Source: Suillus spraguei
Taxonomy: Eukaryota > Basidiomycota > Agaricomycetes > Boletales > Suillaceae
DNA length: 26,276 nucleotides
Direction of reading: 5' to 3'
NCBI GenBank assembly: GCA_016800925.1
Contig: JABCPU010000797.1
Coordinates: 1-26,276 of the forward strand
Positions 1 through 8,742 of this stretch are shown here, in pieces (position 1 is the first letter of the stretch; each line of letters starts with the position of its first letter). The notes beneath the pieces are model-generated. The model was not told the DNA's origin. It did no database searches and saw only the letters and a program-made list of their open reading frames with translations. The position numbers and the translations under genes are program-made.

Positions 1-376
1 TCATTGATCCAATTACTCGGCTTAAGATGGTCTTTAACCCGGTTATCACCGAAAATGGTCTTTTTCGGACGGCTGTGGATGCCGAAGCCTGGAGTGCTGA
101 TATCAATAGTGCATCACGGGTATTTGAACCGGAGCAGCTTGTGCAGGACAGTTGGAATGGCTCTCAACCGTTTATATATTCCCAGGCTATTTATTGGGAA
201 GCGCTAGTGAAGCTGTGTGAAGAGAGGCGGTCTAGGATGCTCGCAGTATGGCATCGCATGGGGGGAGGGTTGGTACTAAGGAGTGGGAAGTTAAAGTTGC
301 CGTTAGGGACGAAACGACGAACTTGCAGGTTGGTACGGAAAACGTGTTGGCGGAGAATGGCAAGTTGCAGTCTTGA
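1..376 (+). pseudogene. Truncated Sec14/CRAL-TRIO gene copy (3' fragment)
   Basis: From base 3 the frame matches the C-terminal part of the complete Sec14-like gene at 18479-19680. Shared blocks are VFNPVI, GLFRTA.DA.AW, SRVFEP.QL and YWEALVKLCEERRSRM. The copy starts outside the window. Near 259-270, in a G-rich run after HRMGG, one base appears to be missing, so the matching frame moves. In the shifted frame the tail continues with EWEVKVAVRD and stops at TGA 374-376. The complete gene reads EWAVKVAVRD there. The family binds phospholipids or other small lipids. This copy could still give a protein with an altered tail, but frameshift plus partial duplication argues for a pseudogene. The 5' part cannot be judged. 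Confidence 0.75.
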
Positions 377-936
377 GAGAAAAGTAGACATTTTTATTGT
401 CTATTCGCTGTCCTTTCCTGATGCATTAAGACTATAAATTTTGATGGAGCGGTGTATCTCAATGTGTGCGCGCAACAGGGGAAGTCGGAAGATAAAACTC
501 AACAGACTTTTAGTTGCAACTACTAGTTGAAGGTCCGCTAATCGCGGAAATGTATGTCTTTCTCATTGCGCAGGTGGAAATCCAGTTGATAACTGTAGCT
601 GTTCTGTGAGATGATATCCATGGATAGGGTAGCTATGCATAAAATAAACTGCAGAATACAACTGTAAAAGTCCTTGGCTCCAGACACCCTTCACAAACCC
701 GAAGCTCCGCTGTCCATCATGATCTAGGGAGCAAGTTTTTGTTTCCTCGGCCACACAACGTAGCAAATCCTGCACGGAAGATATTGCATCTTCAACTGCA
801 GTATGAGCTACGCCATTCATCGCAAAGGTTGCTTGTCTGTCAGGGTTCTGCAAATCATCCCGGACCCACTGCACCTTTTTAGTGAGGTCTATTCATCAGG
901 AAAAAGGCTATATTGTCGTAGCCCAGGTGACAGCTA
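377..936. other. Spacer with an unrecognised minus-strand open frame
   Basis: No gene is recognised. The first ~100 bases look like the 3' flank shared with other Sec14 copies (a GGAGCGGT-like motif near 444). On the minus strand a frame stays open from about 889 to 563 and encodes about 105 residues with ordinary composition, including the stretch SFGFVKGVWSQGLLQLYSAV. It has no good ATG at its start and matches no family I know, so it may be an exon of an unknown gene or chance. The right edge (about 931-936, CAGCTA) appears to be the start of the Plavaka-type element interrupted by the Tc1 insertion. Confidence 0.35.
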
Positions 937-938
937 TA

Positions 939-1143
939 CAGTGGCTCAAAAAACTGCATGTTTTGACATTTTTCACTATCTATGATATTGTGTGAGAATG
1001 AACAAATTCCTCAAGGACATACTTATACCACATTGTAGTATGGCTTCAGGGCTTTTATTTGAGCCCTACACCGTGGGAATCGGCGGAGATATGGTGGAGA
1101 TATAAGGCTTATAAAATGATGACTCATGTGGACAGTTTTTTGA
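939..1143 (+). repeat. Left terminal inverted repeat of the Tc1 element
   Basis: About 205 bp, matching the right repeat with roughly 15 mismatches counted by eye, plus one 4-base gap (TCCG missing after CTCAAAAAACTG near 957). The outer motif CTCAAAAAACTG..CATG recurs in inverted orientation at the inner end (about 1125-1144), so the repeat is itself bracketed by an inverted pair. Confidence 0.9.
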
Positions 1144-1294
1144 GTGTATATTAAAACTATATAAATCATTATTTATGACACCATAAAAATCATGCCACTA
1201 TTATATAAATTATAAAGTGGTGTCATTATGTTATTTTATGACTATATCTAACTATATAAACCAGAATATCTCATGTATCATAGTCATAATCACC

Positions 1295-2311
1295 ATGAAA
1301 GCCATCTCCTCTGCTCAAAGAGATAATATCCTCTCTCTGTCTTATGCTGGCCTCTCTGCTCGCCAAATTTCCTCTAGAACTGGAGTATGCAAGTCCACTG
1401 TGGCCAAGTTCATCAAAGAAAGCCACCCAGACAAGGAAAACTCTTGTGGAGGACGTCCATCCAAGCTTACCTCTACTGACAAAAGGGCTATTATCCAACA
1501 TATCACTACAGGAAAGGCTGATAATGCTGTCCAAGCCACCCATTATATCAATTCCACCATCACTACCCCTGTCTCTTCACAAACTGTGAGGAATGTTCTC
1601 AAGGCAGCTCATCTCAAGGCAGTAACAAAGAAGAAAAAGCCTCTTCTCTCCATCAAACATAGGCAGAGAAGACTAGCCTTTGCCTTAGCTCATCAACACT
1701 GGACTGTAGAGGACTGGAAGCGTGTTATATGGTCAGATGAGACCAAAATCAATAGGATTGGGTCAGATGGGAAGGTGTATGTATGGAAAAAGAAGGGAGA
1801 TGGCCTAACAGACAGAGAGGTTAATGGGACTGTCAAGTTTGGAGGAGGTTCTTTAATGGTATGGGGCTGTATGGGATGGAATGGTGTGGGAATGCTTGCT
1901 GAGGTTGAGGGGAAGATGAATGCTGAGCAGTATGTGGACATTTTAAATGACCACTTGCTGCCTAGCTTGGCAGAATCAGGGATTGATGAAGAAGATATCA
2001 TTTTCCAACAGGATAATGATCCCAAGCACACATCCAGAAGAGCTAGGGAATGGTTTGAAGAACATAACATCAATGTTCTTGACTGGCCAGCACAGTCTCC
2101 TGATGTCAATGTCATTGAACATCTCTGGGGAACACTCAAGAAAAAGCTTCAAGCCTATGAAAACCCCCCTAAAGGAGTATGGGAGCTTTGGGAGAGAGTA
2201 GCAGTGGAATGGGGGAAGATCACAGCTGAGGATTGCCAGAAATTAATTGAGAGTATGCCTAGAAGGATAGAGGCAGTAATTAAAGCCAAGGGAGGTCATA
2301 CAAAATACTAG
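1295..2311 (+). CDS. Tc1-type transposase (DD34E), intact
   Basis: A 338-residue DNA transposase that would bind the terminal repeats and cut and paste the element at TA sites. The frame is open from 1217, but ATG 1295 was chosen because it has a good CACCATG context and gives the usual ~340-residue length. Residues 1-45 form a helix-turn-helix (QRDNILSLSYAGLSARQIS..TGVCKSTV), followed by GGRPSKL, which resembles the GRPR linker. The catalytic acids are D148 (IWSDET), D240 (FQQDNDPKHTS) and E275 (NVIEHLW). D240 and E275 are 34 residues apart, the DD34E signature. WPAQSPDVNVIEHLW is the classic Tc1 block. It is intronless with no frameshift or stop. A basic KKKK run at 112-115 may help nuclear entry. 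Confidence 0.95.
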   Translation: MKAISSAQRDNILSLSYAGLSARQISSRTGVCKSTVAKFIKESHPDKENSCGGRPSKLTSTDKRAIIQHITTGKADNAVQATHYINSTITTPVSSQTVRNVLKAAHLKAVTKKKKPLLSIKHRQRRLAFALAHQHWTVEDWKRVIWSDETKINRIGSDGKVYVWKKKGDGLTDREVNGTVKFGGGSLMVWGCMGWNGVGMLAEVEGKMNAEQYVDILNDHLLPSLAESGIDEEDIIFQQDNDPKHTSRRAREWFEEHNINVLDWPAQSPDVNVIEHLWGTLKKKLQAYENPPKGVWELWERVAVEWGKITAEDCQKLIESMPRRIEAVIKAKGGHTKY

Positions 2312-2342
2312 AATACCTGGTTATTACTGTAAAATACTTGAG

Positions 2343-2551
2343 TCAAAAAACTGTCCGCATGAGTCACCATTTTGTGAGCCTTGTATCTCCACCATATCTC
2401 CACCGATTCCCACGGTGTAGGGCTCAAATGAAAGCCCTGAAGCCATACTACAATGTGGTATAAGCATGTTTTTGAGGCATTTGTTTGTTCTCACACAATA
2501 TTATAGATAGTGAAAAATGCCAAAACATGCGGACAGTTTTTTGAGCCACTG
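2343..2551 (-). repeat. Right terminal inverted repeat of the Tc1 element
   Basis: About 209 bp, the inverse of 939-1143. It keeps the complete 20-base motif CTCAAAAAACTGTCCGCATG (read inward on the minus strand) at its outer end and an inverted copy at its inner end near 2343-2362. Confidence 0.9.
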
Positions 2552-2720
2552 TATATAGCGCTATATAGGTGCTTATAGCCCCCATTTAGACTACATAGCG
2601 CTATGTAGCCTATTCAATGTAGCCACCCTAAGGGCTACATAGAACTACATAGCGCTATATAGCCTAAAGCCGTGCTACAGGTAGCTACAGGCAGCTACAG
2701 ACAACTACTGACAGCTACAG
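2552..2720. repeat. Left subterminal palindrome array of the Plavaka-type element
   Basis: The stretch contains near-perfect palindromes built on TAGCGCTA (2556-2567, about 2594-2614 and about 2645-2665), then GCTACAGG/GCTACAG motifs (about 2674-2725). The order is mirrored in the array at 10560-10858. In CACTA-like elements such subterminal repeats bind the transposase; that role is inferred here. Confidence 0.75.
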
Positions 2721-3540
2721 GCACTACGAAACCAAAATCTGTGCCCCAAGCGCACCTGTCCAGTATTAGCAGGGTCTATCAAATACATAATGCTCTATCT
2801 ACACGCAGAAAATATTTCGCCGTCAATAAACTCATTAAAATAATAATCGTTCACAGCCTCATATGCATTTACACTTCGCAACTCAAGTCCACTGATGGTC
2901 CCATCTTCGGGATTAGATGACACAGCCGCACAATATCATCAACATGAATCACAGCAGCATTACGGGTGAAGCTGGCGGGTTGAGTGTGACAATTGTCGCA
3001 TTTGAGATGAAGGGCTGGCTGTTTGAAAGGTGTGAACCACTTGTTGTAAGCAGGGGCTCTGGGAGTATGTACCAAACTGACGAGGGAGTGACAATATAGC
3101 GCAAACTTGAGCCACTCGCACCCTGCCGGCAGACTGTCAAAATTGATCCTTGAGAAACAAGATTTTGAAAAATACCTTCAAGAGAACACAAGTGTGAGGA
3201 GTGAGGACCATCTGATGTCAATGCCATGTCAAAGTGAGCTGGACAACTAGGTTTCTGGCCTGAAGCCAATCTTTCTGGGCATTGCTCTAATGCGCCTCCG
3301 CATTGGTGCATCACTAGATTGTAAATCAGGTGGCACAACAATGACGACTTGACAATAAAATGTCAAAATGGTCCTGAAGGCCAGGTACGAGCATGCAGTT
3401 TGAGAGATTCTTGTGAAGGAAATGTTGGAGAGCAGGGGAGAAAAATCGGTGGCGCCATGTGCAGTTACAATCTTTTGAACTGATTGATATGGATGCACTG
3501 GGGTCTTCGCAAGGGACGTGTTTGTAACGAACATATTCAT

Positions 3541-4315
3541 ATTGGCGCTGGGCTTAAAACCCTATCTTTTGACACTCGTCTCACGTCTATAGGAGTTACC
3601 ACTTGTCCATGGCCGTCTTACCCCTTTAGCATTTCCGGTGGCATCCCACGCTTACTGCACACCATACTGACTGCAACACCACATTCCACGTACCAATGTC
3701 CTTTCATGTCCTTGCCGTGTCTGCATAGGCTCCATTTGGTGCATAGTTTGTTTTATGTTCGTTATCACTGATTCCACAGCAAGACTTATTGACATGTTGC
3801 CTCATGCCCCAGCACCTTGCACTATGTTTACATACAGCAGTTACTACACTCAAGCGCTACTGATCTTGCCTAGAGTATTTCCGAATACATATGATTTAGG
3901 AATTAAGCACCGCATACTCCACACGATACAGTACCTAATTTTACCTCATTGCACGTACTATAGGTCAGGATTGTTGTCTAGCTCTGGATCTACCCAGTAG
4001 TAGACTTAGTCTTTAAAGTTCCTTATCGCTCGTTAATCAATCATGCTCGTTCTCCCGTTACCGCTGGACTTTTGATTGTTATTTTGACTGAACTTTCATG
4101 CACCGCTGCTTTACCACTAAAAGTACTGCGGCATTCTTTACTGTTTCTTTGCACTGCTCGCAACCTTACCACTACCGCTGATATCACTACTTGTCACCGC
4201 TCGCTCGATGTTACTGTTTCAAGTATTATCTCAACCACGGTAGCACCGCTACATACGACACTAGTTCCGGTGGCATCACCGCTGACCGTGGCAGCTTACC
4301 GCTGACTACAGTTGT
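3541..4315. other. Unassigned block inside the transposase, with ACCGCT repeats
   Basis: No Plavaka coding can be read between the part ending near 4316 and the part resuming below 3540. The plus strand carries ACCGCT seven times between about 4058 and 4305, in varying contexts. TTCCGGTGGCATC occurs near 3628 and again near 4266. It may be a second inserted element (edges roughly TGTA..TACA, but no convincing target duplication) or a long decayed linker of the transposase. No gene is recognised. Confidence 0.4.
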
Positions 4316-4779
4316 TTAGCCAATCGAGGTATGCACTATGCAAGAAGACAGCATCTTGGCATTGAAGCCAAAAAACCATTTGTTCCTCGTAGTTGCGTTT
4401 ATTGCTGGCACGTAAGCATCCTTTGCAAAGTCTATATGCAAGCACTCAGGTAATTCTGTGTTAAAACCGTCAGCTGCACCAAACAATGTGATTGACTGTA
4501 CATAATGACTGAGTTGGTGTAATTTAGGTATGTTGAAGTGTTCACGAATTGCGAGGTCCTTGAGAATGTCTTTATTAGCGTGAAATACTGCTAGGGCAGA
4601 CTGTAGGGCTTCAAGCGAGTTGGCCGTGTGAATTTGCAGCTGGGCGTAATATGAGAAATCCAGAATTGATTGTGTAATGACCAAGACATGACTACCATGT
4701 ATAACTCAGCCACAAACAATGTATTCAAAAGGCCTCGTTACACACACACCTAGGTACTGCACTGGCAAGTAAGGCAATG

Positions 4780-5398
4780 TGTTACAGTTGTATGTGCCCC
4801 TATTCATTTTCCCTTTCTACTCTTGTATATCACGTGATATGGAGCTTATCGCTTGGACACTTCCACTTCCATGAGACATCATATGACTCAACGAGTACGT
4901 CATATCATGTGATGTCATGACTTCCCATGATTCTGTTCTCGGACTCAACCCAATTTAGCATACGCATACGCTAAACCCATGTCTTTATCTCTAACTCATG
5001 CGTCTCAACACGCTTGTATGATACATGCCTTCCTTATTAGGATACGCAGTTATATTCTCATGGTTACCTGGTCTGTGCGCACATATATACCTATATAAGC
5101 ACAGTGTACTTGCAGTAGATTCCCTACTTTAATCTTACTGGGTTTTACCTGGATTCCTCTTCACTAAAGATCTCCAATCTTTAGTCATCTTGAATCGTCT
5201 CTAAGTCTAAGCACTCCTTAGCCTTAGTCTCTATTCTCGTAGAACCTCTTAGACTTGTCTTTGAGGCTGAACCCTTGATAGTACTCGGAACGCGTTCCTT
5301 GTACTTTCACCTTGTCCTCTTCTGGACATTGTAGAACTTCCCAGCAGACTGTCTGTGTCTTTTCACTGTCGCTGGTGATGCCATCCCAGTTCATAACA
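4780..5398 (+). mobile_element. Solo LTR of a retrotransposon, inserted in the transposase gene
   Basis: The block starts TGTTACAG and ends CATAACA, giving the TGTTA..TAACA inverted ends of retroviral-type LTRs. It is flanked on both sides by the exact 5-bp duplication CAATG (4775-4779 and 5399-5403). It is 619 bp with no retrotransposon coding, and a TATATAAG promoter sits in its middle on the plus strand. Removing it and one CAATG rejoins the transposase frame from EMQWVFI to ALLASAV. It is best explained by LTR-LTR recombination of a full element. Gypsy or Copia cannot be decided from an LTR alone. Confidence 0.9.
5092..5099 (+). promoter_or_regulatory. TATA box of the solo LTR
   Basis: TATATAAG lies roughly at mid-length of the LTR, where the U3 promoter of an LTR retrotransposon is expected. 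It points along the plus strand, opposite to the transposase gene it interrupts. Confidence 0.6.
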
Positions 5399-7264
5399 CA
5401 ATGAACACCCACTGCATTTCTTTATGCTCTCTTCCTGTCCATTGCTTCACAGTTGAGATACCTTTCTTGAAGCAACAAAGTCCTGGATAATCTGGGATTG
5501 CCTTGAAATGGGCATCCATCTCTTCCTCACCGATAATTTGGAGGCACCACTTTATGAGGTGATCCTTGAACACACCTTTGTGGACTTGGTGCAAAGATCA
5601 GGAGTGAACACCAGGAAAATATCGGCATGAGGCATATCGGCCCAGAATGGTTTATAAATGGCGCATAGACCATTCTCCTCAAATTCTGGTGGATGCTGAC
5701 CATTCTTGCACCTTTGCAAGACATCTTTCATGGACTCAGGGTCACGCATTGCGAAGTCCAGTCCATCCCCTCGCTCATCCGCTACCACCAGACACTTTGG
5801 GCATCGATTTTCTTTACAACAGGCTACTAAACATTGCTCAGGAAATCGGTGACATATGTGGCCAGAATCGGGTAGACACGCTGAGTCCATGAGTCAGCAC
5901 ATACCATTTTGACGCCATCACTTCCGGCAGCGACAAGAGGTTGGAGGAGCAGAGACATGCAATGATGGAAGAGTCAATATCCGGCCAGGGAGCGTGCCTC
6001 AGGAGTGAAGCAGTTGAGTTTCCCCGCAGGTAAGTAACCAATGAGCACAGTTTGTCGAGCTGAAGCCTGACGCCTTTTTGCTTTGGCAATATTGCCAATA
6101 GACATATACACTGGCCAAGCTGACTTATCCCCTTGGAACTGTGACAACGATGTTTTGTCTGATGCCAGAATAATTGGTGCTATCATGGCTCCTTTCGGCA
6201 ATACTTTCTGCATGATCAGTCCGTCCAGTCAGTCTTTATTACACTCTCTGGCATAGTCTTACCTGTTTCTCTCCCCACCAGTCCGCTGTCCACATCTCAT
6301 CGATAACTCGATGATGTCCCACATCGTCAGTGTAAGCTCTGGCAGGTGTGTAGGCCATATCTGCCTTGAAAGAAGGGTTTCCAATAAGCTCTCTCATGCA
6401 TTCTACAGGATCTCGACTCCACAGTTCGACCTCTTCTTGCAACAACTCTCCATTCTCATTCTCACAGTTACCACACACGGTCACCTTTGTACAACTCCAT
6501 GCTGGCCCATGCGGAAGTTCATCTACCCTTTGCAGGAATGAGTGAGTATTGTGAAATGGAAGCTTGGACCGGGTTTGTGTCTGGTTATAGTATCAACATT
6601 GTGAGTTACAATTTTCATCAATCCTTTCATCTTGACTTACAATGGGTAGTTTCAGAAACTGGTCGGTCTGTGCCTGACTGAGGTTTTTGACCAGCCACTG
6701 GGCTAGACCCCACTCCTCACTGGTGAGTCATTTATTTAGTATACCATGCTTTGCACAGCATGTTCAAGCACTTACACATTATTGAAGGGTGTCCATGGGT
6801 CCTCCCATCTCGCTGTTGCTCTCTTCTAAGTTCTTCAAATGGTGTCTCCCCTTCATGCAGCACCCAGCCCACATCTGGCTGAGTTTCAAAATTCCAGCCA
6901 TTATTGGTGAGCGGTGTTGTATCCTCATCTTCAACTTCTTCAATAGTGACCCAACATATTTTGCTGGGTGTAGGGTTGTCCATATCTGGAGATGAGCACA
7001 TGCAATGTGGGTGAGCAGGGTCTAGGTCTGTGTCCAAGTTCTCTGCATCTACTGCTTCAATCATTGATGTCCACTCCCTTTGGCATTCAGGACGCCCCGT
7101 GATGTGTCTCTTGAGTCCCTCTTGTGTAGTTGTCACCTTCCCGCAAAACATACAACAAGGCATCAGTGGTTTGTTGTTGTTGCCAACCTACCCTTTCATT
7201 TCCTGAATGCCCATCCGGTGCATCACAATCAGGGATTAGTAGTCAATCACAGAAGTATTTCATA

Positions 7265-7562
7265 AAGGTGCGCCACCATCAATCTACATGTCTTGATTTA
7301 TACATGTTCTACAGGCTTCTGAGTCCACATCATGTGCTTCCATCACGGATGTAGTTCATTCGACCGGATAAAGGTGCACCAATTTTCCTACCTACATATC
7401 TTGATTTATATATATTCTACAAGCTTCTGAGTCAATCTCGTGCGCCTCACGCACCACAATCACGGATCAAGGTGTGCCAGATTTCCTGTCTACATGTCTT
7501 GATTTATATATGTTCTACAAGCTTCTGAGTCAACATGGTGCACCAGCACACCACAATCACGG
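7265..7562. repeat. Three-unit tandem repeat (~98 bp)
   Basis: Units start with AAGGTGYRCC at 7265, 7371 and 7469. Each contains CTTGATTTATAYATRTTCTAC, then TTCTGAGTC and ATCACGG. The units are 106, 98 and about 94 bp. They have diverged by substitutions and small indels. The block lies in the shared upstream region of the two transposon genes. Confidence 0.85.
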
Positions 7563-7658
7563 CACTTTCAAATGCACACATACCTTCCTTTTTTGCCATT
7601 CCTTCACTCTCCACACTTTCAAATGCACACATACCTTCCCTTTTCGCCATTCCTTCAC
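7563..7658. repeat. Two-unit tandem repeat (51 bp)
   Basis: CACTTTCAAATGCACACATA begins at 7563 and again at 7614. Each copy is followed by CCTTCCYTTTTYGCCATTCCTTCA. The second copy ends near 7658. It follows directly on the three-unit repeat. Confidence 0.9.
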
Positions 7659-8594
7659 GATTTTCTTTGTTTCTTTTGTTTCTTTTTTCTCGTTGGCCTT
7701 GGTTACCATTTTCTTCTAACTTTCATTCATAACTGTACGCCACCATTTATGCCCAACTGAAAACTGACTAAACTAACTATACTAGGGTAGTGATGCCATG
7801 AGCTGCAAGTAGGAGTTCCAATAACTGCACTTTACATGCCTCTTCACACCGCTTCTTTTCTGCATGCCAACAGCCGACTATTACATCCCGAACAAATGTT
7901 TGGTGGAAAGCAGGACCTGGGATGCATTCAGAGAGTTGCACTTTGCATGCCTCGTCGCAATGCCTGATCTCTGCATTCCAGCACTCTAATACAAGGGTTC
8001 GCAGGTAAGTCTGTGAGGTTGGGATGGGTCCTGGTGTTTGCCAGTATGGATGCAATGGATAATGAAATTCAGGTGGGTATGGACCCTTCTTAGCCCATCC
8101 TGGTGCTTGAACCAGATGGAAGGTCCGACTTGGAGGAGGTATGAGCCTGCTGCATGGTCAGAGTCGGTCATGGCTGTTCTTGAAGCAACCCACTGTTCAC
8201 TGACTTCATGTTTAGTTTCTTTTGGTATGCCAAATGGTGAGAACACAGAACTGTGGCATTGGTCAGCGTGTGGTGACTCTCAGAGATGTCTGTCACTTAC
8301 TATTGGTTCATTTCAGGTAGTATCTATTGCTGGTTTCAAAGTAATGTCATCCTATCGCACCTTTTATGCTGTCGCATTAACATTGCTTGGTCAGATGCAA
8401 ATCAACAGAACTCTAAGTTGTTTGTTGATGAGACACCAGAACCGGGTATTTAAAGGCACATTGATTTCATTTTTATCACTGCAATCTACGCTGAATCATG
8501 ACAGTGAAAGTTGCCTCTTGAAGGGCAACAAAAAAGGCTATATTGAAAGCCCAGGAGGACCTATGCGCCCAGATGGTATCAACAGCTGGACGCA

Positions 8595-8742
8595 CTGCAA
8601 GTTGTCAGCACCGGTCAACTGAAAAAGAAACTTATTGAAGTAAGTAACACGCTGTCATTGCTTAATGTATGTTTGAGTGGCTTCAACTTTACAGCTGCAA
8701 GTGGTCGACAGTGCCGGCCAACTGAAAAAGAGAACTATCGAA
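8595..8742 (+). repeat. Duplicated short exon in the DUF6532 gene
   Basis: 8595-8639 and 8695-8742 are near copies. Both start CTGCAAGT, both contain CAACTGAAAAAGA and both end in GAA before a GTRAGTAA donor. The second is preceded by TTTACAG. In one frame they encode LQVVSTGQLKKKLIE and LQVVDSAGQLKKRTIE. Another frame is also open in most of copy 2, so the true frame is not settled. Confidence 0.7.

Larger units (their letters stand above)
939..2551 (+). mobile_element. Complete Tc1/mariner-type element
   Basis: The element begins CAGTGGCTCAAAAAACTG at 939 and ends with its inverse at 2551. It is flanked by TA at 937-938 and 2552-2553, the target duplication of the Tc1/mariner superfamily. 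It is 1613 bp, with long terminal inverted repeats (939-1143 and 2343-2551) around a single intact transposase frame. It lies in the terminal TATATA stretch of the surrounding Plavaka-type element, so it inserted later. Nothing in the element is visibly broken except a 4-base gap in the left terminal repeat, so it may still be mobile or only recently silent. Confidence 0.93.
2795..7163 (-). pseudogene. Plavaka-family transposase, multiply broken and invaded
   Basis: The minus strand shows the full Plavaka order. First is an N-terminal zinc finger from ATG 7163 (CMFCGKV..H..C). Next are EEWGLAQWLVKN..FLKLPI (exon 6641-6719), ELWSRDPVECMRELIGNP and VIDEMWTADWW (exon 6263-6580), then ILASDKTSLSQFQGDKSAWP (from 6207). 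[16 protein letters not shown] and [26 protein letters not shown] follow, then SILDFSYYAQLQ and REHFNIPKLH..HYV, and finally WFTPF..DIVRLCHLIPK with a stop at 2795. Donors and acceptors of introns 1-3 are good. The lesions are frameshifts near 6800, 5840, 5593, 4411 and 2885, an in-frame TGA at 5974-5976, a solo LTR at 4780-5398, and a block of foreign-looking sequence at 3541-4315. It cannot make a working enzyme. When intact, it would mobilise the surrounding element. Confidence 0.9.
7164..8594. other. Spacer between the divergent transposon genes
   Basis: This 1.4-kb stretch separates the starts of the minus-strand transposase and the plus-strand DUF6532 gene and probably holds both promoters. 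It contains two tandem-repeat blocks, listed separately. From about 7780 to 8590 there are scattered open frames on both strands with GT..AG-like junctions, which may be degenerate 5' exons of the DUF6532 gene. No family is recognised in them. Confidence 0.5.

Noticed and set aside
1693..2139. 148-codon open frame antisense to the Tc1 transposase
   Set aside because: It is a shadow of the transposase coding on the other strand; the transposase has all catalytic motifs.
4780..5398. Full retrotransposon
   Set aside because: Only one LTR is present, with the target duplication directly at its ends and no gag or pol coding, so it is a solo LTR.
5224..5412. Minus-strand 62-codon frame inside the transposase region
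   Set aside because: It lies almost entirely in the solo LTR (4780-5398) and does not match the Plavaka transposase.
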